A stretch of DNA of 64,000 bases from G963663775 sp963664255 (GTDB lineage Bacteria; Bacillota; Clostridia; Oscillospirales; Butyricicoccaceae). Location: assembly GCA_963664255.1 (NCBI GenBank), contig OY760938.1, positions 868,001-932,000 of the forward strand. Reading direction: 5' to 3'. Made by a program: the position numbers and the translations under genes. Below, piece by piece: positions 34,079-42,698 of this stretch. Below the pieces are notes generated by a model. That model did no database searches. It had not been told where the DNA came from and saw only the letters and a program-made list of their open reading frames with translations. Position 1 is the first letter of the stretch. The number at the start of each line of letters is the position of its first letter.

Positions 34079-35074
34079 TCACAGCACCGCACAAATAGTA
34101 TGTGCCAACAGTGCCGCTGCACGCTCTACATCTTGTATCGAGCACATCTCACTGGGAGAATGGATATAGCGGGTGGGAATGCTGACTGCACCAGATGGCA
34201 CACCGCCACGGCTTTTCTGCACTGCCGCCGTATCTGTGCCGCCCACCTGCAAAATCTCCTGCTGAACGGGCATGGAAAGCTCTGCTGCCGCTTTCTCCAA
34301 TGCCTTACGCACCACAGGTGAGCACAACACTGCACTGTCCATCACCTTCACCGCCGGACCTGCACCCATTTTGACATCTATGGGATATTGCCGCTCCGGC
34401 AAATCGCCTGTATCGGTCACATCAATGGTAATGCCGTAATCGGGTGCAATGGCGAATGCCGCTGGCCCTGCACCACGCAGACCAACTTCCTCCTGCACCG
34501 TAAACACAAAATACAAATCGTTTTCGGTTTGCGTGAGCTGCTGCATTGCCAAAATCTGCGCCACGCATCCAATGCGGTTATCCATATACGGCCCACAGAT
34601 GGCATCTCCCTGCACAAAAGCAGGGGCTTCAAACACAGCAAAATCGCCGATGCGCACCCGCTTTTCGGTGTCTTCCTTGCAAGTCGTGCCCACATCAATG
34701 AACAAATGCTCCATCAGCAGGTCACGGAACGGTGTTTTCTCCTCATAGGAAATCACGCCGCGTGTGCCGTTGGCAAAACGCACCTGAATATTGATTAAAT
34801 CGCCGCGAAACAACCCGCCAACCGATGCAAAACGGATATAACCATCCTTATCGATAAAGGTTGCTACCACACCGATGGCGTCCATATGTGCCGCCAGCAT
34901 GATTTTCTTGCCGCTTCCTTTTTTGCGGCAAATCAAGTTGCCCATGGTATCGGTCGTGATTTCATCCACATACGGACGTGCCAGCGCTTCCAGCACGCCT
35001 GCAACCTCGGTTTCCCGACCAGAAGGACCAAATGCGCCCCCAATTTGCTGATATAACTCAAAAACGTTAGACAT
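34079..35074 (-). CDS. M42 family metallopeptidase (third of three)
   Basis: Cytoplasmic TET-type aminopeptidase of 331 residues. Two-metal site and catalytic residues are visible in order: AAHMDAIG, GPYMDNRIG, FTVQEEVGLRG (general base Glu and ligand Glu), TIDVTD and RYIHSPSE. It overlaps the preceding M42 gene by eight bp. The paralogues are clearly diverged, so it is not a recent duplicate. M42 enzymes assemble as dodecamers and trim peptides released by proteases; specificity here unknown. Confidence 0.93.
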   Translation of the reverse strand: MSNVFELYQQIGGAFGPSGRETEVAGVLEALARPYVDEITTDTMGNLICRKKGSGKKIMLAAHMDAIGVVATFIDKDGYIRFASVGGLFRGDLINIQVRFANGTRGVISYEEKTPFRDLLMEHLFIDVGTTCKEDTEKRVRIGDFAVFEAPAFVQGDAICGPYMDNRIGCVAQILAMQQLTQTENDLYFVFTVQEEVGLRGAGPAAFAIAPDYGITIDVTDTGDLPERQYPIDVKMGAGPAVKVMDSAVLCSPVVRKALEKAAAELSMPVQQEILQVGGTDTAAVQKSRGGVPSGAVSIPTRYIHSPSEMCSIQDVERAAALLAHTICAVL

Positions 35075-36092
35075 CGTATCGTTCTCCTATCTCCTTGAGG
35101 AATATGCGGCTCAAAGTCAGCACCGCTTCCATATCGGCAACCGCCGCCACGCTGACGGGGGAATGAATATACCGCACCGGTGCGGCAACACCGCACACCT
35201 GCACCCCCGCGCGGCTTTTGTGAATGGTTGCCGCGTCCGTGCCACCCGCTACCATGTGCTTGGTCTGCCACGGAATTTCATGTTGTTCTGCCGCGTCGCG
35301 CAGCAAGTCAAACAACCCCTGATGATAAATCGTGCCGCGGTCCATGAATGGAATCACCACGCCGCCACGCAGGTGACACACCTGCTTGTGCTCTGGCACA
35401 TCCGCCAAATCCGCCGCCGTCGTGCCTTCCACCACCAGACAAATGTCTGGCTTGATGCGATAACTCACCAGCATCGCACCACGTGTGCCGACTTCCTCCT
35501 GCACTGTGAAGCAAAACCACGTGTCGACCGCTGGCGGTTCTTTCAGCAAGGTCAGCAGCACCGCACAGCCCAAACGGTCATCAATGGCTTTTGCTTTCAG
35601 CAAGCCATCGCCAAACAGCACCGCTTCGGCATCAAACACGCCATACTCGCCCAACGCCACTTTGTCTTCTGCTGCTTCCTTGCTCATCGCTCCAATGTCA
35701 ATATACAAATCATCCAGTCGCGGCATGGTTTTACGCTCTGCCGCTCGGGTCAGGTGCACCGCCTTGATGCCAATGACACCCTGCACTGCTCCAAAACGCA
35801 CCCGTCTGCCAATCATAACGCGCGGGTCAACGCCGCCGACAAATCCAAACTGCAGCATCCCATCTTCGGTGATGCGCTTGACAATCACGCCGACTTCGTC
35901 CATGTGCGCCGCCAGCATGACGGTTTTTCCAATCTGCTTTGTGCCTTTGCGGAAAACCATCAGATTGCCCATCGGGTCTGTTTGGATGTCGTCCGCAAAT
36001 GGCTTGGCCTGCTCCAAAATATAGTCACGCACTGCATCTTCTTCGCCCGACGGACCGGAAAGCGCGCATAAAGTCTGCAACAATTCCAGCAT
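35067..36092 (-). CDS. M42 family metallopeptidase (second of three)
   Basis: M42 peptidase of 341 residues. Ligand blocks: AAHMDEVGVIV, KAIDDRLGC, FTVQEEVGTRG, CLVVEGTTAADLAD (a Glu where the other two copies have Asp) and RYIHSPVS. The Glu variant resembles glutamyl-type or YsdC-like M42 members. The ATG at 36092 shares one base with the upstream stop; the 3' end overlaps the next M42 gene by eight bp. Confidence 0.93.
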   Translation of the reverse strand: MLELLQTLCALSGPSGEEDAVRDYILEQAKPFADDIQTDPMGNLMVFRKGTKQIGKTVMLAAHMDEVGVIVKRITEDGMLQFGFVGGVDPRVMIGRRVRFGAVQGVIGIKAVHLTRAAERKTMPRLDDLYIDIGAMSKEAAEDKVALGEYGVFDAEAVLFGDGLLKAKAIDDRLGCAVLLTLLKEPPAVDTWFCFTVQEEVGTRGAMLVSYRIKPDICLVVEGTTAADLADVPEHKQVCHLRGGVVIPFMDRGTIYHQGLFDLLRDAAEQHEIPWQTKHMVAGGTDAATIHKSRAGVQVCGVAAPVRYIHSPVSVAAVADMEAVLTLSRIFLKEIGERYDV

Positions 36093-37123
36093 TATAGACG
36101 CACCTCCCCATTAAAATTCCGAATAAAATGATATAAAACATCCGAAACAGCTTCCAAATCCGACAGCTTTATAGATTCAATCGGCGTGTGCATATACCGC
36201 AGCGGAATCGACAGCAGCCCCATCGCCGTGCCACATGCCGCCACCTGCATCGTCCATGCGTTGGTGCCGGTGTGTCCCTCCATGACCTCCTGCTGGTAGG
36301 CAATGCCCTCCGCTTTTGCAGTTTTGATGAGGGCACGGGTCAGCTTGGTGTGTAGATTTGGCCCCATGCCAATCATCGCACCGCCGCCATAGGTAAAGGT
36401 TTTGTCCGATGGCGCATCGGGTGTTTTGGCGTGTCCCACATCGACTGCAATGGCATATTCCGGACGCAAACGCCATGTGCCAATGCCTGCACCAAGCCCA
36501 GTCGTTTCCTCCTGCACACTGATGAGCACCGCCACATCAACCTCCAAGGTTTCGTTTTGCAGCTTTTCCAGCGTGCGCAAAATGGCGACAATGCCCGCAC
36601 GGTCATCCAAGCATTTTCCGGTGATGCTGTCTTTGGACAGCTGACACATTTTTTCTGCAAAAACAATGGGCGTGCCGATTGTAATTTTCGATTTTGCATC
36701 GGAAAACCCTGTATCAATCACCATTTTGTGTATGGGAACGGCTTTATCCTGCTCTTCCGCTTTCAATAAATGCGGCGGCATACAGGAAATGATGCCATAC
36801 AGCGGCTGCTCTGCCAAAATTGTGACTTCACAGCCCAGCAGCATGCGCGGGTCGACCCCGCCGGATTCTGCAAACCGCAAAAATCCATTTTCCAAAACCT
36901 CTGTTACCACAAACCCAATTTGGTCTAAATGTGCATCCAGTAAAATCGTTTTCGCCGGCTCTTTGCCGCATCGTTTGATGGCTGTGACATTCCCAAAGAC
37001 ATCCACTTCCACTTGGTCACAAAGCGGCCGCAGCACCTGCGCAACCACTGCGGCGCCCTGCTGTTCAAAACCGCTGACCGCTGCCGTTTCGCAAAGCTTT
37101 TTCAGCATTTCTGCAATTTCCAA
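36092..37123 (-). CDS. M42 family metallopeptidase (first of three)
   Basis: First gene of the operon, 343 residues. Ligand blocks: DAHLDQIGFVV, KCLDDRAGI, ISVQEETTGLGAG, AVDVGHAKTPD and RYMHTPIE. The VGHAKTPDAP segment resembles the CelM/FrvX branch. GGAGG is upstream. The operon promoter should lie between 37124 and 37250 but no good consensus stands out. Confidence 0.93.
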   Translation of the reverse strand: MEIAEMLKKLCETAAVSGFEQQGAAVVAQVLRPLCDQVEVDVFGNVTAIKRCGKEPAKTILLDAHLDQIGFVVTEVLENGFLRFAESGGVDPRMLLGCEVTILAEQPLYGIISCMPPHLLKAEEQDKAVPIHKMVIDTGFSDAKSKITIGTPIVFAEKMCQLSKDSITGKCLDDRAGIVAILRTLEKLQNETLEVDVAVLISVQEETTGLGAGIGTWRLRPEYAIAVDVGHAKTPDAPSDKTFTYGGGAMIGMGPNLHTKLTRALIKTAKAEGIAYQQEVMEGHTGTNAWTMQVAACGTAMGLLSIPLRYMHTPIESIKLSDLEAVSDVLYHFIRNFNGEVRL

Positions 37124-37259
37124 GAATGGCTCCTCCTTGCTTTTTCTTCATGCTCCTATTATAGCATAGCATCCCACCATTTTCAGCTTTTCTATCCCGA
37201 ATTTTCAAGATTTCCTTTTGTATTTCTGTCAATACGACGAAACACCTCCTGCAAAAAAA

Positions 37260-37296
37260 GCAAAGCACAGCAGTCCTATCACCTACTGTGCTTTGC
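37260..37296 (-). terminator. Terminator of the SLH protein/lipoprotein unit
   Basis: GCAAAGCACAG-AGT pairs with ACT-CTGTGCTTTGC. The minus-strand 3' side runs into seven T residues, 38 bp after the lipoprotein stop. Confidence 0.88.
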
Positions 37297-37333
37297 AAAA
37301 GAAAAGATGCGTACTTGTGTCAAGGGTGCGACC

Positions 37334-37894
37334 TTATGCTACAGCGGCATCCTTGGTCGGCTGTGTATCAGTTGGATCTTGCTGGGCATCGGTTTTGATA
37401 ACAATGTTTTGGATGCTGATACCGTCCTGTGCATAGGTGATTTCTACCATGTCACCAACCGCCAAATCCGATGCACTCGCCGTGGTCTGTGTGTCATCCG
37501 CTTCGGTCATAATGGTGCAATCTGCCGCCATCGTTGCCGTGACCGCTTCTGAATTGTGCATGCCCTTGCCGCCGCCCTGCGGTGCATCTCCGTCTGTTGG
37601 TACATTGCCATCGGTTGGCGGTGTACCTGCATCGGCGGAGGCGTCTCCAGTTGGCTTTTCACCCTGCTGGTTTCCGCCGCCTTGCCCACGCATACCGCCG
37701 CCCATGCTTTCAAACGTGATGCTGTCACCATCAATCGCAGTGATGCGTGCCATCGTGGTGTCTTGGGTGCTTTCGCCGGCGGCCGCCGTGGTTTCCGGTG
37801 CGGTGGTGGATGTGCTGTCGGTCTGTGCTGCCTGCTGTCCGCAGCCTGCCAAAAATGTACAAAGCAAAATTGCCGCAAATGTTGTTTTTTTCAT
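37334..37894 (-). CDS. Gly/Pro-rich lipoprotein
   Basis: A 186-residue lipoprotein (lipobox LAGC, Cys18). Two beta-rich segments (ARITAIDGDSITFESMG; AADCTIMTEAD...VGDMVEITYAQDGISIQNIVI) flank a low-complexity middle with MGGGMRGQGGG and TPPTDG/VPTDG repeats. The ends together resemble a small OB-like or DUF5666-type domain split by a disordered insert. AGGAGG-type site before ATG 37894. It follows the SLH gene by 37 bp and shares its TPPDG-type linker, so they probably act together at the surface. Confidence 0.75.
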   Translation of the reverse strand: MKKTTFAAILLCTFLAGCGQQAAQTDSTSTTAPETTAAAGESTQDTTMARITAIDGDSITFESMGGGMRGQGGGNQQGEKPTGDASADAGTPPTDGNVPTDGDAPQGGGKGMHNSEAVTATMAADCTIMTEADDTQTTASASDLAVGDMVEITYAQDGISIQNIVIKTDAQQDPTDTQPTKDAAVA

Positions 37895-37931
37895 GCTGTC
37901 CTCCAATCTTTACCAAGCCAATACTGTAAAT

Positions 37932-39866
37932 TTATGCTGTCAGTGTTGTGCCATCTTCCAAGTAAATGGTATATCCATTGTAATCAATCGTGCCGTTGTT
38001 TTCCAAGGCTGTAACATAGCAGTCGCCTGTCAGCGTCCAAGTCGAATCGCTGTCCAATGTCACATTGACCGTGCCGCCTTGTTCATCCGTGTTGATAACG
38101 CCAGTGAAAGCACTGCCGTTGTGCAAGGCAAAATCCAGTGTGGAAGTCTCGTCACAGGTAACCGCACCCGCCAGCGTTTGTGCATCTGCGGTAAAGTCTA
38201 CAATGCCGCCATTTTCACCCGCTGTGCCCCAGCCACGACTGGATGAGTTGCCTGCAACGGTCAAAAGTGTATCATTTGCCAAGGTCATGTCCACGCCAGA
38301 CAGATAAATGGTGCTTTGTGTGTTGGTGACATAGAACATATCGCCTGCGGTTGCCGTCAACGAACCGCCTGTCATGGAGAAGCTGGACACGCCAACATCT
38401 GCATCACCCGACATGCTCTGATACAGCATCACATTGTGAATGTTCTCGCTGTCATCCTGATAGGTACCGCTCATATTGCCTGTCACATCACAATCGACCA
38501 ATGCAACCGTATTTTTGCCCTCAACCACCACGGCTTCAGAGTTGTTTGCCGTCAAAGTGGCATTTTTTACCGTAATATCCGCCGTGCAATAGATGGCAGG
38601 GCTGCCGGTTCCGTTGGATATATAACTGCCGTCCTCTACCACAACGGTGCCGCCGCCACGGTCACTGCGAATTGCCGCCGCAGAATCGCCCTGCGTTTCC
38701 ACATCCAAATTATATGCATAGGTCGTGCCGCCGCCCGTGGTTTGAATGCCACCGGAATTGTTCGCTGTGGTGCGAATGGTGGAATCACGAATGGTGACAG
38801 TTGTGCCTTCGCCATAGCTGAACACGCCGTTGCCGTTTTGCGCACTGGTGTTTACCGTTGCGTTTGTAATGGTGACATTTGCACCATTCAGCGCCAACAA
38901 TCCAGCATTCATGCCATAAAAATCGCCATTTTCGGTGCTGGATGTTGCGCCCGCTGTTTTACTGACCGTGATACCATCCAGTGTTGCGGTTGCGCCATCG
39001 ATACGCAGTGCATTTTCATCATCACCTGTAGACGTGTAGGTCGTATCACTATAGATGCCATCTTGCGAAAGCGTTGTTGCCGCAGTGCCATTGGTCACGG
39101 TGTCCGAGCCGCCAAAGCCACCGCCTGCACCATCGGGCGGGGTTCCCATGCCGCTTTCCGCGCCACCCAGTGCACGGTACAGCATTGCCGCAACCTGCGC
39201 ATTGGTCAAAGCCCCCTGCGGATTGATGGCACCTGCATCTGTTCCCTCAATGATGTCCATCTGCACCAGCGTTGCCATGGCTGTGGTCGCCCAGCTTGAA
39301 ATTGCACTGCTGTCGGTGAAATCGGACAACGGACTGTCTGTTATCTCCTCTGCGGTGAGGTTCAGCGCATCCAACGCACGATAAAGGAAGGTCATTGCCA
39401 TTTCACGCGTCAGCGAGTCCGTGGGGTTGAAGTTTCCGTTGGTGTCCCCGGTTGCAATGCCTGCTGCCTCTGCCCATGCAACAGCATCTGCATACTTGGC
39501 ATCCGCCGCTACATCACCAAATGTGGTATTGGTGGTCACTTCCGGCGCACCTGCCGCCTGATACAAGGCGCTGATATACGCTGCTCGTGTAATGACGGCA
39601 TTCGGGCTAAAGTTCTCTCCATCACCTGTCATAATACCGCGCATGGACACAAACTGCACATACGCATAATACCATGCATCAGAGGAAATATCGCTGTAAG
39701 ACGCGCCGTTTGGCTGTCCGCCCATGCCGTCTGGCGGTGTCCTATCCTCCGGCTGGGTAGTGGTGGTCGTGGTAGTATCTGCCGCCAACGCAACCGGCAG
39801 CTGCGCCAGTCCCAAGGACAATGCCAATGCGCCCGCAGCGAATCTTGTATACTTACGATTTCTCAT
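37932..39866 (-). CDS. SLH-domain surface protein with beta-helix region
   Basis: Exported cell-surface protein of 644 residues: signal peptide (to about ALA, residue 28), a Thr-rich spacer, and three SLH domains (about 55-105, 115-165, 180-235; e.g. YSDISSDAWYYAYVQ, TREMAMTFLYRA, LTNAQVAAMLYRALGG). A TPPDGAGGGFGG linker follows, then some 400 residues of Asn/Thr/Gly-rich repeats typical of a right-handed beta-helix (carbohydrate lyase-like or adhesin). No catalytic motif is evident. The SLH set implies attachment to pyruvylated wall polymers. AAAGGAG lies seven bases before ATG 39866. Confidence 0.88.
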   Translation of the reverse strand: MRNRKYTRFAAGALALSLGLAQLPVALAADTTTTTTTQPEDRTPPDGMGGQPNGASYSDISSDAWYYAYVQFVSMRGIMTGDGENFSPNAVITRAAYISALYQAAGAPEVTTNTTFGDVAADAKYADAVAWAEAAGIATGDTNGNFNPTDSLTREMAMTFLYRALDALNLTAEEITDSPLSDFTDSSAISSWATTAMATLVQMDIIEGTDAGAINPQGALTNAQVAAMLYRALGGAESGMGTPPDGAGGGFGGSDTVTNGTAATTLSQDGIYSDTTYTSTGDDENALRIDGATATLDGITVSKTAGATSSTENGDFYGMNAGLLALNGANVTITNATVNTSAQNGNGVFSYGEGTTVTIRDSTIRTTANNSGGIQTTGGGTTYAYNLDVETQGDSAAAIRSDRGGGTVVVEDGSYISNGTGSPAIYCTADITVKNATLTANNSEAVVVEGKNTVALVDCDVTGNMSGTYQDDSENIHNVMLYQSMSGDADVGVSSFSMTGGSLTATAGDMFYVTNTQSTIYLSGVDMTLANDTLLTVAGNSSSRGWGTAGENGGIVDFTADAQTLAGAVTCDETSTLDFALHNGSAFTGVINTDEQGGTVNVTLDSDSTWTLTGDCYVTALENNGTIDYNGYTIYLEDGTTLTA

Positions 39867-40021
39867 AACCAAACTCCTTTGCTATGCAGAACCTTTCTGC
39901 CCAATCGCAGGAACATCTTTCCTCTGCATCCTTGTTTTTGATTATACACACAACAGCTGAAATTACTCTGAAAATTTCGCTTCAGAATACTTTCAGAAAC
40001 AAATCCTGCTGCGAAAACGAC

Positions 40022-40060
40022 AAAAAAGCACCCTATGAGCATTGACCCATAGAGTGCTTT
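40022..40060 (-). terminator. Terminator of rplJ-rplL
   Basis: AAAAAAGCAC-CTATG pairs with CATAG-GTGCTTT; the minus-strand side ends in TTTTTT. It closes the ribosomal unit 15 bp past the rplL stop. Confidence 0.9.
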
Positions 40061-40075
40061 GCAAGCAACATAAAA

Positions 40076-40444
40076 TTACTTTACTTCAACCTTAGCGCCA
40101 GCTTCTTCCAGCTTAGCCTTGATTGCTTCAGCGTCATCCTTAGATGCAGCTTCCTTGATGGTCTGCGGTGCGGTGTCAACCTTTTCCTTTGCTTCCTTCA
40201 AGCCCAGGCCGGTGATTTCGCGAACAACCTTGATAACGTTAATCTTAGAAGAACCTGCGTCCATCAGAACAACGTCAAACTCGGTCTGCTCTTCTACTGC
40301 AGCAGCCTCAGCGCCGCCAGCGCCGCCAGCGATTGCAACAGGAGTTGCAGAAACGCCAAATTCTTCTTCCAGAGCCTTAACCAGCTCAGACAGCTCAATA
40401 ACCTTAAGCTGCTTTACAGCTTCCATAATCTCAGCAATAGACAT
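40076..40444 (-). CDS. rplL: 50S ribosomal protein L7/L12
   Basis: Stalk protein that recruits translation factors. 122 residues: N-terminal dimerisation helices (MSIAEIMEAVKQLKVIELSEL), an Ala/Gly hinge (GGAGGAEAAAVEEQ) and the C-terminal domain (INVIKVVREITGLGLKEAKEKVD). ATG 40444 follows GGAGG. It lies 77 bp after rplJ and is followed by a terminator rather than rpoB. Confidence 0.98.
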   Translation of the reverse strand: MSIAEIMEAVKQLKVIELSELVKALEEEFGVSATPVAIAGGAGGAEAAAVEEQTEFDVVLMDAGSSKINVIKVVREITGLGLKEAKEKVDTAPQTIKEAASKDDAEAIKAKLEEAGAKVEVK

Positions 40445-40521
40445 GGTAAATACCTCCAATAAATACTTCATTTTTGAATCCCATATGTGGGATTTGCATT
40501 TGATAGAAAACCTCGGCGTGC

Positions 40522-41082
40522 TTATTCAGCAGCTTCTGCGGTTTCTTCCTTGGCAGCAACCAAAGTGCTGACCAGTACTTCGCCATCTTCAGACTTCTGT
40601 GCAATCGCGTCAAGCGCAATCGCCAGCTGCATGATGGGGAAATTGAACGAGTACAGTGTCTGTGCGATAAGCACTTCCTTGCTTGGCAGGGAAGCCAAAC
40701 GCTGCACTTCTGCTGCATCGACTACAGCGCCTTCCAAGAAACCAGCCTTGACATTGAAGTTCTCGTGGCCCTTGGCATAGTCGCACAAAATCTTTGCCGG
40801 CGCAATGACATCATCCGTGGTGCTAATCGCCAAAGCGGTGGTACCATTCAGATGCTCATCCAAGCCTTCCAGACCCAATTCCTTTGCAGCAAAGCGAATC
40901 ATGGTATTCTTGATAACTGCATATTCCACGCCAGCGGCACGCAAGTCACGACGGAGCTTGGTGTCATTTTCAACGGTAATGCCCTTATAGTCTACCAGAA
41001 CGCCTGCCGGAGAATTCTTAATCTTTTCAATCAGGCTTGCAACCAGTGCCTTCTTTTCTTCTAAAACCTTTGCACTAGGCAT
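40522..41082 (-). CDS. rplJ: 50S ribosomal protein L10
   Basis: Stalk base protein that anchors L7/L12 dimers. 186 residues beginning MPSAKVLEEK; the core blocks LVDYKGITVENDTKLRRDLR, AVIKNTMIRFAAKE and GTTALAIS are typical. The C-terminal helix (KEETAEAAE) binds L12. ATG 41082 follows AGGAGG; an in-frame GTG three codons upstream overlaps that site. Expression is probably controlled by the L10 leader just upstream. Confidence 0.97.
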   Translation of the reverse strand: MPSAKVLEEKKALVASLIEKIKNSPAGVLVDYKGITVENDTKLRRDLRAAGVEYAVIKNTMIRFAAKELGLEGLDEHLNGTTALAISTTDDVIAPAKILCDYAKGHENFNVKAGFLEGAVVDAAEVQRLASLPSKEVLIAQTLYSFNFPIMQLAIALDAIAQKSEDGEVLVSTLVAAKEETAEAAE

Positions 41083-41117
41083 ACTTTTCACCTCCTGTTA
41101 AATTGATGCTCGACATC

Positions 41118-41240
41118 AAAAAAATGTCCTTCTGCCAAAGACAGAAGGACACAAAACGTTTCACGAAATTGTGATGACCTCGGCGGGCGGCTGAAAAGCC
41201 TTTAAGCCAAATGGCGCCTGCTGTCTTTGACCAAGCTATT
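41118..41240 (-). ncRNA. L10 leader with attenuator hairpin
   Basis: The 5' untranslated region of rplJ contains GACAGCAGGCGCC, GGCTTAAAGGC and GCCCGCCGAGG in the order seen in the Firmicutes L10(L12)4-binding leader. A perfect hairpin follows (GTCCTTCTG with its complement, 41126-41150) and runs into seven T residues (to 41118), i.e. an attenuator. Excess L10-L12 complex binding here should lower rplJ-rplL expression. Assigned by pattern, not by a covariance search. Confidence 0.8.
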
Positions 41241-41242
41241 AC

Positions 41243-41271
41243 AGTATAACATGGTCAAATCGATTTGTCAA
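41243..41271 (-). promoter_or_regulatory. Promoter of rplJ-rplL
   Basis: Minus-strand TTGACA (41266-41271), 17-bp spacer, TATACT (41243-41248). Perfect -35 and spacing, placed directly after rplA and before the L10 leader. Confidence 0.85.
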
Positions 41272-41281
41272 CCACTTTTTA

Positions 41282-41977
41282 TTAGTCAACCATTTTAGCC
41301 GTGCTAATCTTTACGCCAGGTCCCATGGTGGACGCAACAACGCAAGAACGCACATACTGACCCTTTGCAGCAGACGGCTTTGCCTTGATGATAGCACCAA
41401 TCAGTGCATCAAAGTTGTCCTTCAGCTTTTCTGCGCCGAAAGAAGCCTTGCCGATGGGGCAGTGGATGATGTTGGTCTTGTCCAAACGGTATTCAATCTT
41501 ACCTGCCTTGGATTCCTGCACTGCCTTTGCAACGTCCATAGAAACGGTACCTGCCTTCGGGTTCGGCATCAAGCCCTTCGGTCCGAGAACCTTACCCAAA
41601 CGACCTACGACACCCATCATGTCCGGTGTAGCAATGACAACATCATAATCGAAGAAGTTTTCCTTCTGGATACGCTCCAGCATATCTTCTGCGCCAACAT
41701 AATCCGCGCCTGCCTGCTCTGCTTCGGTTGCCTTTGCACCCTTTGCGAACACCAATACACGAACCTGCTTGCCAGTACCATGCGGCAGAACGATTGCACC
41801 GCGCACCTGCTGGTCTGCATGACGAGAGTCAACGCCCAGCTTGACGTGCAGTTCGATGGTTTCATCAAACTTTGCCTTTGCGGTGGTGATAACGGTTTCC
41901 AGTGCTTCCGCCGGATCGTACTGCTTGGAGCGGTCGATCTGCTTGGCGCTGTCTACATATTTTTTACCCTTGCGCAC
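41282..41977 (-). CDS. rplA: 50S ribosomal protein L1
   Basis: L1 stalk protein and tRNA exit-site component, often an autogenous repressor. 231 residues, with ELHVKLGVDSRHADQQVRGAI, VLPHGTGK, GLMPNPKAGTVS and GPGVKIS. The start is GTG at 41977 after GGAGG. Separated from rplK by an unusually long 182-bp spacer. Confidence 0.97.
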   Translation of the reverse strand: MRKGKKYVDSAKQIDRSKQYDPAEALETVITTAKAKFDETIELHVKLGVDSRHADQQVRGAIVLPHGTGKQVRVLVFAKGAKATEAEQAGADYVGAEDMLERIQKENFFDYDVVIATPDMMGVVGRLGKVLGPKGLMPNPKAGTVSMDVAKAVQESKAGKIEYRLDKTNIIHCPIGKASFGAEKLKDNFDALIGAIIKAKPSAAKGQYVRSCVVASTMGPGVKISTAKMVD

Positions 41978-42159
41978 TATAAATATCCTCCTTTAGTGGT
42001 CAATGCGGGATAGGCTAAACCTTACCCTCCCACTCGACGGCTTCGATACCGTCGCGAAAAAAAGTTTTAAATTATTGCTGCCGAAGCCAGTGTGCGGCAA
42101 ACGATACCTACAGGCAAGGTCTGCACCCTGCTTGCCGATATGCTCTGCCAATGCACGTC
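41978..42159 (-). other. rplK-rplA intercistronic spacer
   Basis: A 182-bp gap in an operon where these genes usually sit close. It contains a CGACGG/CCGTCG hairpin (42035-42054) and a GGCAAG/CTTGCC pair near 42113-42142. No gene. It may hold an L1 binding site or an RNA-processing site; not proven. Confidence 0.4.
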
Positions 42160-42585
42160 TTACTCTTCGACTGTAACGCCCATGGAGCGGGCTGTGCCGG
42201 CAATCATGCTCATTGCAGCTTCCAAAGATGCAGCATTCAGGTCAGGCATCTTCATTTCTGCAATCTTCTGCACGTCTTCCTTGCTGATATGTGCAACCTT
42301 GGTCTTGTTCGGAACCGCGCTGCCGCTTTCAATCTTGCAAGCCTTCTTAATCAGAACCGGTGCCGGCGGTGTCTTTGTGATAAAGCTGAAAGAACGATCC
42401 GCATATACAGTGATAACAACCGGGATAATCAAACCCACGTCGTTCTTGGTACGCTCATTGAATTCCTTGGTGAACGCCATGATGTTAACACCATGCTGAC
42501 CGAGTGCAGGACCTACCGGGGGAGCCGGTGTTGCTTTGCCTGCCGGAATCTGGAGCTTAATATAACCTACTACTTTCTGTGCCAT
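42160..42585 (-). CDS. rplK: 50S ribosomal protein L11
   Basis: GTPase-centre protein, binding site of thiopeptides and RelA activation. 141 residues; PAGKATPAPPVGPALGQHGVNIMAFTKEFN (N-terminal domain with the proline helix) and the C-terminal rRNA-binding domain GTARSMGVTVEE. Cotranscribed with nusG. Confidence 0.98.
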   Translation of the reverse strand: MAQKVVGYIKLQIPAGKATPAPPVGPALGQHGVNIMAFTKEFNERTKNDVGLIIPVVITVYADRSFSFITKTPPAPVLIKKACKIESGSAVPNKTKVAHISKEDVQKIAEMKMPDLNAASLEAAMSMIAGTARSMGVTVEE

Positions 42586-42698
42586 GACTTTAGGTTTCCT
42601 CCTTAAAAAAATGTGGTGGCTGGCGAGTAACGTGTGTCACTCTCCCACTTGCCAATGGGGATGGGGATTCCATCCTGTGTTTGGACAAAGAACGAGGC

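Noticed and set aside
34079..37123. Recent gene triplication of M42 peptidases
   Set aside because: The three copies share only family motifs and differ in length and ligands, so they are old paralogues.
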